Notes under the pieces: generated by a model | Told to the model about the DNA's origin: nothing | Seen by the model: only the letters and a program-made list of their open reading frames with translations | Database searches by the model: none | Translations under genes and position numbers: made by a program | Shown: positions 1 to 6,783 of the stretch, in pieces | Position numbering within the stretch: the stretch's first letter is position 1 | Layout of the letters: every line of letters begins with the position of its first letter | Assembly: GCA_020630395.1 (NCBI GenBank) | Contig: JAHDBM010000009.1 | Location: 3,554-57,276 of the forward strand | Reading direction: 5' to 3' | Length of the DNA: 53,723 bases | From: Flavobacteriales bacterium | Lineage (GTDB): Bacteria > Bacteroidota > Bacteroidia > Flavobacteriales_D > CAJJDF01

Positions 1-38
1 TTCCAATCTTTATTTAAATGTTCTTGTTTTTTTATCAT
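1..38 (-). CDS. possible start of a gene running off the left edge (partial)
   Basis: An ATG on the minus strand at 36-38 opens a frame that stays open to the window edge (12 codons, beginning MIKKQEHLNKDW). The composition is ordinary for a protein and the position downstream of the folC terminator suits a next gene on the same strand. Too little is visible for any family call, and it may be chance. Confidence 0.35.
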   Translation of the reverse strand, partial: MIKKQEHLNKDW

Positions 39-117
39 AATTGTAATGTGTTTTCCTCAATGAGGATTCGAATGTACAAAAAATAGCAGAGTAGTCGAAG
101 AATATAATAGGTTGTAA

Positions 118-140
118 CTATAAAAAACCTCCCTAAGGTT
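118..140 (-). terminator. terminator-like hairpin after folC
   Basis: On the minus strand the sequence reads AACCT, a five-base loop, AGGTT, then a run of T. It lies 7 bases past the folC stop. The stem is only five pairs, so it is a weak intrinsic terminator. Confidence 0.45.
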
Positions 141-146
141 AGTCTT

Positions 147-1421
147 TTATTCTTCTTCCAAATTTAGTGGTTGAGGTATAGAAGGATTAAGTATATCTTT
201 GGTTTCTAGTATTTCTCCAACTAAAAAATTACTACCACATACTAGTATAATGTCTTTCTTTTTTGCTTTTGTTTTAGCTTTTAATAATGCTTGCATAGGC
301 GTTTCGTAATGTTTACCATGAAGAGCAAACATAACAGCATCATAGCGTAAATTTATAGCGGGTAATAACCTTTGGTTTTTTCCATTACAAAAGTAATAAG
401 TGGCTGTTTTTGGTAATACTTTAAAGATAGCTTCATGGTCTTTGTCGTTACTTAAAGCAAGAACAATATGGAGATTTTTGTATGTGTATGATGTTAGTTC
501 GGTTAATGCATTTTCGATTCCAGCTTTGTTGTGAGCAACATCTAAAATAATAAGTGGTTTTTCTTGAAGAATTTGCCATCTTCCTTGTAGTCCAGTGTTG
601 CCTACTACAGATAAAAGCCCTTTGTTGATTTTTTTATGACCAATTTTCCATCCAATAGTTTTTAATACATCTATTGTTGTTAAAACAGTGGCTACATTCT
701 TATCTTGATAATCACCTTTAAGATCAGTAAAAGGAAGAGCATCTCGTTTTATTTTATCTGCAAAAAAGATATTTGATTTTTTCTTTCGTGCTGCTTTTTT
801 AAATACAGAGGCAGTTTCCTCATGAGTTTCTCCAACTACAACAGGAATATCATCTTTAATAATACCAGCTTTTTCTTTTGCAATAGCTTTTAGCGTATTT
901 CCTAAAATGTTTTGATGGTCATACCCAATATTGGTTATAACAGAAACTAGTGGGGTGATTATATTAGTAGAATCTAGCCTTCCGCCTAATCCAGTTTCTA
1001 TAATGGCAATATCAACTTTTTGACGATTAAATTCATGAAAAGCTAAACCTACTGTCCATTCAAAAAAAGAAGGACGTATATCAATTAACATCTCTTTATA
1101 CTTGTTCACGAACTTTATTACTCGTTTTTCACTAATGGGTTTACCGTTAATTTTTATTCGCTCTCTAAAATCTACAAGATGTGGAGAAGTATATAGCCCT
1201 ACTTTATATCCAGCAGTTTGTAATATGCTTGCTAGCATGTGAGCAGAACTACCTTTGCCATTTGTACCAGCAATATGTATGGCTTTTAATTTATCTTGAG
1301 GATTTCCAATTAAATAGCATATAGCTTGAATGTTCTCTAGGCTATCTTTATATGCTTTTTTGCCCTCTTTTTGATATTGAGGTAATTGTGAGTATAAAAA
1401 GTCAAGTGTTTCTTGGTACAT
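147..1421 (-). CDS. folC: bifunctional folylpolyglutamate synthase/dihydrofolate synthase FolC
   Basis: Cytoplasmic Mur-ligase-family enzyme that adds glutamate to dihydropteroate and folates using ATP. The 424-residue length is normal. The ATP-binding loop AGTNGKGS is at about residues 51-58, followed by YTSPHL and RERI; the stretch GLGGRLDSTN at about 145-154 and the C-terminal Mur ligase domain with DVAHNKAG near residue 290 are also typical. The N-terminus (MYQETLDFLYSQLP) matches the family pattern, so the ATG at 1421 is very probably right. It is the last gene after exbB, two exbD genes and tonB, a neighbourhood common in flavobacteria. A strong hairpin with a T-run ends about six bases before this start codon, so the ribosome-binding region lies inside a terminator-like structure. 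Confidence 0.95.
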   Translation of the reverse strand: MYQETLDFLYSQLPQYQKEGKKAYKDSLENIQAICYLIGNPQDKLKAIHIAGTNGKGSSAHMLASILQTAGYKVGLYTSPHLVDFRERIKINGKPISEKRVIKFVNKYKEMLIDIRPSFFEWTVGLAFHEFNRQKVDIAIIETGLGGRLDSTNIITPLVSVITNIGYDHQNILGNTLKAIAKEKAGIIKDDIPVVVGETHEETASVFKKAARKKKSNIFFADKIKRDALPFTDLKGDYQDKNVATVLTTIDVLKTIGWKIGHKKINKGLLSVVGNTGLQGRWQILQEKPLIILDVAHNKAGIENALTELTSYTYKNLHIVLALSNDKDHEAIFKVLPKTATYYFCNGKNQRLLPAINLRYDAVMFALHGKHYETPMQALLKAKTKAKKKDIILVCGSNFLVGEILETKDILNPSIPQPLNLEEE

Positions 1422-1423
1422 GG

Positions 1424-1457
1424 CATAAAAAAAGTGATACCTAAATGTATCACTTTT
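1424..1457 (-). terminator. intrinsic terminator between tonB and folC
   Basis: Near-perfect inverted repeat: AAAAGTGATAC and its complement around a six-base loop (1441-1446), with a run of T on the minus strand at 1427-1433. It follows the tonB stop by about 30 bases and directly abuts the folC start codon at 1421. Confidence 0.8.
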
Positions 1458-1487
1458 GAGTGTTATAATGATTGTTTGGGTTAAGAA

Positions 1488-2225
1488 TTATTCTAAAATA
1501 AATCTAATATATATAATTCTTTTCTCGTATTCTTTAGCACTAGATTTTGCATTGAATTTAAAATCCATTGCTTTTCTTTTAGCTTCAGATAAGTGGGCAG
1601 GGTTACTGGTAGTCGTTCTACTGTGCCTACTTAATACTTTAGCAGACTCTACTTTACCCGATTTTTTTATTAATATTTCTACGGCAACTGTTCCTTCTTC
1701 GTTTGCAGGGTTACTAATTCTTGGTTGAGAAATCATTTTTCTACCTCTACCATCACCAATTTTATCTCCTACACCAGGACCTGTTCCATTTCCGTCACCA
1801 TCTCCATTTCCGTCACCATCACTGTTTCCGTTCCCATTTCCGTTATTGTTTCCAAACATACCAGATCCAGCCATAGCTTTACTATTGGCTTTTTTACTAG
1901 AACTAGAATTTTTAGAGTTGCTTTTGTTTTTTGTCTTCGTCTTTGTTTTAGATGATGTCTTTGTTACTGGTGATTCTTCTTTTTGAGTTTTTACAGGATC
2001 AGCTGCTGCGGTTTCTTCAGTTTTAGATTCTGATTTAGAAGAACTACTACCACCTTTTTTACTTCCGCCTGAAAAATCAAACTCTACGATTGGTATGGGC
2101 TCGTCTTTAACAGGAATGTTAATTTCGAAAGCATATAAAATAACAGCTAATAGCACTAAAAAAAGTCCGGAAAACATTACTCCAACTCTTTTTCTTTTCT
2201 TCTCATTTTCTTTTTCCATTTCCAT
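1488..2225 (-). CDS. TonB-like energy transducer
   Basis: Inner-membrane protein that passes proton-motive energy from ExbB/ExbD to outer-membrane receptors. It has a lysine-rich cytosolic N-terminus, one membrane segment at about residues 14-33, a Ser/Lys/Thr/Asn-rich linker (about 50-115), a Gly/Asn/Asp run (about 122-158) and a C-terminal TonB-like domain (about 170-245) with EGTVAVEILIKKSGKV and a final YIRFILE strand. The linker is Gly/Asn/Asp- and Ser/Lys-rich and not the classic Pro-rich type. It is downstream of exbB and two exbD genes. The 111-base gap to exbD is the longest in the operon, so it may have its own promoter. Which receptors it serves is unknown. Confidence 0.85.
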   Translation of the reverse strand: MEMEKENEKKRKRVGVMFSGLFLVLLAVILYAFEINIPVKDEPIPIVEFDFSGGSKKGGSSSSKSESKTEETAAADPVKTQKEESPVTKTSSKTKTKTKNKSNSKNSSSSKKANSKAMAGSGMFGNNNGNGNGNSDGDGNGDGDGNGTGPGVGDKIGDGRGRKMISQPRISNPANEEGTVAVEILIKKSGKVESAKVLSRHSRTTTSNPAHLSEAKRKAMDFKFNAKSSAKEYEKRIIYIRFILE

Positions 2226-2336
2226 AGCATATAATTTTAATACCTGTACACCTTACTAATGTATTAGTTCATGAATGGTATAAATTTATCGATATAACGA
2301 ATATTAATGATTAATGTTTCTAGAAATCTGTTAAAA

Positions 2337-2720
2337 CTATAATAGTACTACTTTAACCCCTTCTATTTCATCAGCTACTATTAATACCTTATGCACGCTT
2401 TCATAGGGTGCTTCTCTACTACCATCTATTTCAATTACTTTGTCTTCTGTTAGTTCATGGGTTATCATCATTTCAATATCCTCAAGAGTAGTAGGTTTGT
2501 TATTGATTAAGACTTTTCCGTTATCAAGAATTTTTACTTTTGTAGTCTTAGTTTCTTTGTTAACAGTGGTAGTTGCTTGTCCTTGAGGGAAACTAGCGGG
2601 TGTAGAGTTTTTAGCTAATGTAGACAGTATAATAAAAAAGATAAGAAGAAGGAATACCAAGTCAGTCATGGAACTCATTCCACCACCTGTTTTGATATTA
2701 TTTGAACTTCTCATTGACAT
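2337..2720 (-). CDS. exbD: ExbD-type biopolymer transporter (second copy)
   Basis: Small inner-membrane protein of the ExbB/ExbD proton channel. One N-terminal membrane helix (about residues 18-38) carries the conserved aspartate in SSMTDLVFLLLIFF (D20), which is the proton-carrying residue in the family; a periplasmic domain follows. It is 127 residues, normal for ExbD. It lies 14 bases after the first exbD and is a paralogue with the same length. The helix-coding DNA is nearly identical in the two copies while the periplasmic parts differ, which suggests a hetero-oligomeric ExbD pair. Confidence 0.9.
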   Translation of the reverse strand: MSMRSSNNIKTGGGMSSMTDLVFLLLIFFIILSTLAKNSTPASFPQGQATTTVNKETKTTKVKILDNGKVLINNKPTTLEDIEMMITHELTEDKVIEIDGSREAPYESVHKVLIVADEIEGVKVVLL

Positions 2721-2734
2721 TTTATCGCTTCTTG

Positions 2735-3118
2735 TTAGTTAGACATTAATGCAACCTTAAGGTTATTCTTTTTACCTATTTCAATCACAGAATAAATGTA
2801 TTTGTATTGACTTTTTACATCTCCGTAAATTTCAATAGCATTGTTTTCTTCAGTAATAGTGTTCATGATGGCGGTTTCTACATCTCCTTCTATTGCTAGT
2901 TCATTGTTTATTTTAACCGATCCATCTGCATATACTTCAACTTTAGTTGCTTCTTTATTTTCTGCTGAAGGTTTACCTCCATCCGGTAAGTTAACATCAG
3001 TTGGTTGATCTGCCATTGTAGACAGTATAATAAAAAAGATAAGTAAAAGAAATACCAAATCAGTCATGGAAGATGATCCATCTTCAATTCTAATTTTATT
3101 TTGTCCTCTTACGCTCAA
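2735..3118 (-). CDS. exbD: ExbD-type biopolymer transporter (first copy)
   Basis: Same architecture as its neighbour: N-terminal cytosolic tail, a single helix with SSMTDLVFLLLIFFIILST and the key aspartate D20, and a periplasmic domain of about 85 residues. It starts 28 bases after exbB, so the three genes form one transcription unit. Two exbD copies behind one exbB are common in Bacteroidota. TolR is an alternative name for the fold, but the adjacent TonB-like gene favours ExbD. Confidence 0.9.
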   Translation of the reverse strand: MSVRGQNKIRIEDGSSSMTDLVFLLLIFFIILSTMADQPTDVNLPDGGKPSAENKEATKVEVYADGSVKINNELAIEGDVETAIMNTITEENNAIEIYGDVKSQYKYIYSVIEIGKKNNLKVALMSN

Positions 3119-3146
3119 TTTATTGTTCTTTCAAGTCAATTAACTA

Positions 3147-3866
3147 TTATTTACCCGGAGCCTCTAAAATATCAATAAACTCAATAGAGGTAGCTTCCAT
3201 GTTCTGTACTGCTTTACCAACTCTAGCTACAAGCATATTATACATAACATAAGCTAAAATCCCCACAATTAAACCTGCTACAGTTGTTATCATGGCCATC
3301 ATAATACCACCAGATAAATCTTCAATTTTAAAATTACCCGACATACTATTAAATACTACAATCATACCTAGTACAGTACCTAAGAATCCTAACATAGGTG
3401 CTACCCCAGATATAGTAGCTAAAGCAGAAAGTTTATTCTCTAATTTGTAGATTTCCAATTTTCCAACATTTTCAATAGAGACTGCTATATCACTCATTGG
3501 TTTACCAATTCTTGCAACTCCTTTTTCTACCATTCTTGCTATGGGATTATCAGTAGATTCACATAAGGTTTTGGCAGCATCTAATTTACCATCATGCACA
3601 TAATCCTTTATTTTTAACATGAATTCTTTTTCTTCTTTATTGGCTCTTTTTAACGCCATAAATCGCTCAACAAAAATAAATACAGCATACAGAGACATCA
3701 GCAATAAAGGGATTAAAATATACCAAGAACTTTCAAATGCATCCCAAAGTATTTTTCCAATTTTAATAGTTTTGGCAGGCTCCGCATTTGCTCCTCCAAC
3801 AGTATCTGAAAGTGCTCCAGTTAGATCAACTGCGTCTTGTAAAAAAACAAAATCTAAAATATTCAT
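3147..3866 (-). CDS. exbB: ExbB/TolQ/MotA-family proton channel protein
   Basis: Inner-membrane channel subunit that works with ExbD and TonB. The 239 residues hold a periplasmic N-terminal part, a first helix (about 50-70, WYILIPLLLMSLYAVFIFV), a cytosolic loop (RFMALKRANKEEKEF), and two C-terminal helices (about 150-175 and 185-215) in the MotA/ExbB domain, with GFLGTVLGMI and the TTVAGLIVGILAY stretch. First gene of the exbB-exbD-exbD-tonB-folC unit. Its leader (3867-3996) contains two hairpins that share a repeated sequence, described separately. Confidence 0.92.
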   Translation of the reverse strand: MNILDFVFLQDAVDLTGALSDTVGGANAEPAKTIKIGKILWDAFESSWYILIPLLLMSLYAVFIFVERFMALKRANKEEKEFMLKIKDYVHDGKLDAAKTLCESTDNPIARMVEKGVARIGKPMSDIAVSIENVGKLEIYKLENKLSALATISGVAPMLGFLGTVLGMIVVFNSMSGNFKIEDLSGGIMMAMITTVAGLIVGILAYVMYNMLVARVGKAVQNMEATSIEFIDILEAPGK

Positions 3867-3881
3867 GTTAATTATTTTATA

Positions 3882-3938
3882 GTTAGCGCTTATTTTGAGC
3901 TAACAATAGTTTTTAAAACAAGCTAACGTTTTAAAAAC
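3882..3938 (-). promoter_or_regulatory. two competing hairpins in the exbB leader
   Basis: Upstream of exbB on the minus strand, hairpin 1 (3909-3938) has a perfect 11-base stem (GTTTTTAAAAC with its complement) and an eight-base loop GTTAGCTT. Hairpin 2 (3882-3904) has a GTTAGC/GCTAAC stem. The loop of hairpin 1 repeats the 5' arm of hairpin 2, so the 3' arm of hairpin 2 could pair with either. There is no T-run after hairpin 1, so it is not an ordinary terminator of nhaD. A regulatory leader is an inference. Confidence 0.45.
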
Positions 3939-3996
3939 ATGGATTATTATTTTGTGTTATATATTGGCTTCTAAATTAATAATTTATTAGACTTAA

Positions 3997-5376
3997 TTAT
4001 GTAAAAAAGAAATAATAAACAGCTGCACCAGCTAAGTATCCGATTAAAGCTAGCCAAGCAATTTTCTTTAAATACCAAAAGAACGATATTTTTTCCATTC
4101 CCATAGCTACTACACCAGCTGCAGAACCAATAATTAACATAGAGCCCCCAGTTCCTGCTGCATAAGCTATAAAATGCCATATATGGTCATCTACAGGAAA
4201 AGTAGACATGTCAAACATTCCCATACTAGCAGCTACCAATGGTACATTGTCAATAACAGCTGACCCTCCTCCTAATAACATCACAAATAAGTCATTGTCG
4301 ATAGAGTTTTGAACACTTTGCCCAAACATAAAAATCATACCTAAAGATTCCAATGCAGCAACCGTCATTAATATTCCTAAAAAGAACAAAATAGAGGGCA
4401 TTTCAATTTTACCTAGAGCTTTAAATGTTGGGCTGCTATCATGAGACGAATGCTCAACTTCTTCAGCAACATTGGTAAGGCTAAATTGACGATTACTAAC
4501 AACTTCAGCAATTAGAGATACTATTCCTAATGATAACATCATACCAACATAAGGAGGAAGATGTGTAACAGTTTTAAAAATAGGAACAAATACAATCATT
4601 CCTAAACCAATGTAAAGCATAGTAGGTCCAAATGGATTGTCGTTTGAGGAATCATCTTTTGTAGGTGTAAATTCACCTTTAAAAGCGGGTAAAAAACTAG
4701 CAATTAATGTAGGCAGGATCATACAAATTAATGAAGGAACAATTAAGTATTCAGCAAGTTTAAGTGCTGTTACTTTGTCTCCCATCCAAAGCATAGTAGT
4801 TGTTACATCACCAATTGGAGACCAAGCACCACCAGCATTAGCAGCAATGATGATTAAACCTGCAAACCAAATACGTGTTTTATTATCGTTAATTAATTTC
4901 CTTAGGATTGTAATTAATACAATAGTAGCTGTTAGGTTATCTATAATAGCAGATAATATAAAAGCTAAAATACATACAATCCACAATAGCTTTTTTTTCT
5001 TGTTTGTGCTTATGTAACGCTTAATAGTTGAGAAGCCATTAAAATGATCAATAATCTCAACAATGGTCATGGCTCCAACTAAAAAGATTAATATCTCACA
5101 TGTTTTACCAAAGTGATGAAGTAAGGTGCCTTCAAACCAAGCCATTTTACTCATTTCACCATGATGACCATCAAGAGGTAAGCTTTTGAATCCTTCAACC
5201 ATGTGGTGCGAACTCGAATCGAACCAGGTTGTAAAATTATCTAATCCAAATGCAACACATGCCCAAGCAAGTGCCATCATAAGCAATGCAGGGATTAGTT
5301 TGTCTATTTTAAGAGAATGCTCTAGCGTGATACCAAGGTATCCAAGAATAAATATTATTAATATAGCTATTTCCAT
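3997..5376 (-). CDS. nhaD: NhaD-type sodium:proton antiporter
   Basis: Polytopic inner-membrane antiporter of the ion transporter superfamily (CitMHS/ArsB-like fold), which exports Na+ in exchange for protons. The 459 residues contain about 11-13 hydrophobic segments, the helix-break stretch IIDNLTATIVLI (about residues 140-151) and, in the second half, GGGSAVIDNVPLVAASMGM, both typical of NhaD. GGAWSPIGDVTTTMLW is another diagnostic motif. The start is 12 bases from the dehydrogenase stop, so the two genes are probably cotranscribed. A sodium antiporter fits a marine or alkaline habitat. The assignment to NhaD is firm; the physiological role is inferred from the family. Confidence 0.93.
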   Translation of the reverse strand: MEIAILIIFILGYLGITLEHSLKIDKLIPALLMMALAWACVAFGLDNFTTWFDSSSHHMVEGFKSLPLDGHHGEMSKMAWFEGTLLHHFGKTCEILIFLVGAMTIVEIIDHFNGFSTIKRYISTNKKKKLLWIVCILAFILSAIIDNLTATIVLITILRKLINDNKTRIWFAGLIIIAANAGGAWSPIGDVTTTMLWMGDKVTALKLAEYLIVPSLICMILPTLIASFLPAFKGEFTPTKDDSSNDNPFGPTMLYIGLGMIVFVPIFKTVTHLPPYVGMMLSLGIVSLIAEVVSNRQFSLTNVAEEVEHSSHDSSPTFKALGKIEMPSILFFLGILMTVAALESLGMIFMFGQSVQNSIDNDLFVMLLGGGSAVIDNVPLVAASMGMFDMSTFPVDDHIWHFIAYAAGTGGSMLIIGSAAGVVAMGMEKISFFWYLKKIAWLALIGYLAGAAVYYFFFT

Positions 5377-5388
5377 AATTTGTGTGTA

Positions 5389-6621
5389 TTATACAAGTTG
5401 TTCTAACGCAAGTTCGAATGCGGTTTTGCTTATGTTTGCTTTAGATTGATTTTTAGAATAGGTTTTTTCAAGTGCATCTTTTATAATATTTGATGTATCA
5501 TCAAAAATAGCAGCATCAATTAATGCTGGTGGTAAATCATTAGACATAAGATAGGCAAATACTCTAGCCATACCACAGTTTGCTATAAAATCTGGTATTA
5601 CACTGATTTTTTCATCTGCATATTCTGCAATAGGACCAAAGAAAATTTCTTGGTCTGCAAAAGGAACATTAGCACCAGCTGCTATTACTTCAATTCCACT
5701 AGCTAACATTCTATCTAATTGATCTCTATTTACCAATCTAGATGCAGCACACGGAATAAACACCTCTGCTTGTAAATCCCATATTTTACTATTGGTTTCT
5801 TCAAAAGAAAGCATATTTGGAGCATGTAACTTGTTTCCGTTCTTGTTTAAAAACAGTGTTCTTATTTCTTCGATAGATAGCCCCTCTTCATTAATAATCC
5901 CTCCGGCTATATCAATAACACCAACTATTTTAGCGCCCATTTGAGCTAAATAATAAGCACCTGCAGAACCTACATTACCCCATCCTTGAACAACAACTTT
6001 TTTCCCTTTCACATCACCACCATAAATGTCGTAATAATGTTTTACAGATTCAGCAACACCAAATCCAGTTACCATATCAGCAACAACATATTTTTTATTT
6101 AAATCAGGTGTGTAACGGCTATCTTCAATTACTTTTAAAACTCCTCTTCTTAACTGACCAATCCTATGAATTTTTTGAGGCTCTGTTGGTTGAAAATGAC
6201 CATTAAAAACGCCTTCTTGTGGGTGCCATACTCCACAATCTTCTGTCATAGGTATTACTTCGTGTATTTCATCAACATTTAAATCACCACCTGTACCATA
6301 ATAATTTTTTAAAAGAGGAGATACTGCTTTGTACCATCTCTGTAAAACAGCTGCTTTTCTTGGGTCATTAGGATCAAAATTAATTCCAGATTTTGCACCA
6401 CCAATAGCTGGTCCAGCTACCGAAAATTTAATTTCCATGGTTTTTGCAAGCGAAGTAACTTCGTGTTTATCGAGTCCTTTTCGCATTCTTGTTCCTCCCC
6501 CAGCTGCACCACCTCTTAATGAGTTTATGACTACCCATCCTTCGGCATCCGTTTCGGCATCTTTCCATTCAAAAACAATTTCGGGTTGTTTGTTTTCGAA
6601 TTTTTCCAGTAAATGTTTCAT
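5389..6621 (-). CDS. Glu/Leu/Phe/Val dehydrogenase family protein
   Basis: Cytoplasmic NAD(P)-dependent amino acid dehydrogenase that deaminates an amino acid to the 2-oxo acid. From the ATG at 6621 it has 410 residues. The substrate domain has RGGAAGGGTRMRKG (about 36-49) and the catalytic lysine in GGAKSGI (K77); the Rossmann domain has the nucleotide loop GWGNVGSAGA (about 214-223) and an acidic VIDIAGG at the end of the second strand. Family members act on Glu, Leu, Val or Phe and the substrate cannot be read from sequence. A TTG two codons upstream is in frame, but the ATG is preferred because the family begins here. It heads a unit with nhaD. Confidence 0.9.
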   Translation of the reverse strand: MKHLLEKFENKQPEIVFEWKDAETDAEGWVVINSLRGGAAGGGTRMRKGLDKHEVTSLAKTMEIKFSVAGPAIGGAKSGINFDPNDPRKAAVLQRWYKAVSPLLKNYYGTGGDLNVDEIHEVIPMTEDCGVWHPQEGVFNGHFQPTEPQKIHRIGQLRRGVLKVIEDSRYTPDLNKKYVVADMVTGFGVAESVKHYYDIYGGDVKGKKVVVQGWGNVGSAGAYYLAQMGAKIVGVIDIAGGIINEEGLSIEEIRTLFLNKNGNKLHAPNMLSFEETNSKIWDLQAEVFIPCAASRLVNRDQLDRMLASGIEVIAAGANVPFADQEIFFGPIAEYADEKISVIPDFIANCGMARVFAYLMSNDLPPALIDAAIFDDTSNIIKDALEKTYSKNQSKANISKTAFELALEQLV

Positions 6622-6771
6622 TAACAAGATTTGATTTAAGTATGAAAATTACCAAATGAAAAGGAACTGTCAAAATTTAAACCATCAAATTGATGTAAAA
6701 GTACCAGTTAAGTTTTATGAAAATTTAACAAGCTCTTTTTAATCAGCACAATACATTTTCTAAAATGCACG

Positions 6772-6779
6772 TATATTTG
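6772..6779 (+). promoter_or_regulatory. TAnnTTTG -7 box before the transglycosylase gene
   Basis: TATATTTG matches the Bacteroidota -7 consensus TAnnTTTG exactly. It ends only five bases before the first ATG of the downstream frame (6784). No clear -33 TTG is visible at the usual distance. Confidence 0.5.
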
Positions 6780-6783
6780 TAGC

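Noticed and set aside
80-104. GCAGAGTAGTCGAAGAATA, resembling repeat element B
   Set aside because: Only about 11 of 14 core bases match and the surrounding sequence does not, so chance cannot be excluded.
1780-1860. Short tandem repeats that could suggest a CRISPR or a minisatellite
   Set aside because: They are codon-level repeats inside the TonB-like gene, with no spacers of uniform length.
1725-1955. A plus-strand open frame of 76 codons with Ser/Thr/Ile/Val repeats
   Set aside because: It is the reverse complement of the Gly/Asn/Asp repeats of the TonB-like gene and reads as a low-complexity artefact.
3971-4180. Minus-strand frame of 69 codons over the end of nhaD
   Set aside because: Shadow frame of the antiporter gene; unusual Cys/Trp content and no independent support.
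4637-5017. Plus-strand 126-codon frame opposite nhaD
   Set aside because: Antisense shadow of a hydrophobic membrane-protein gene.
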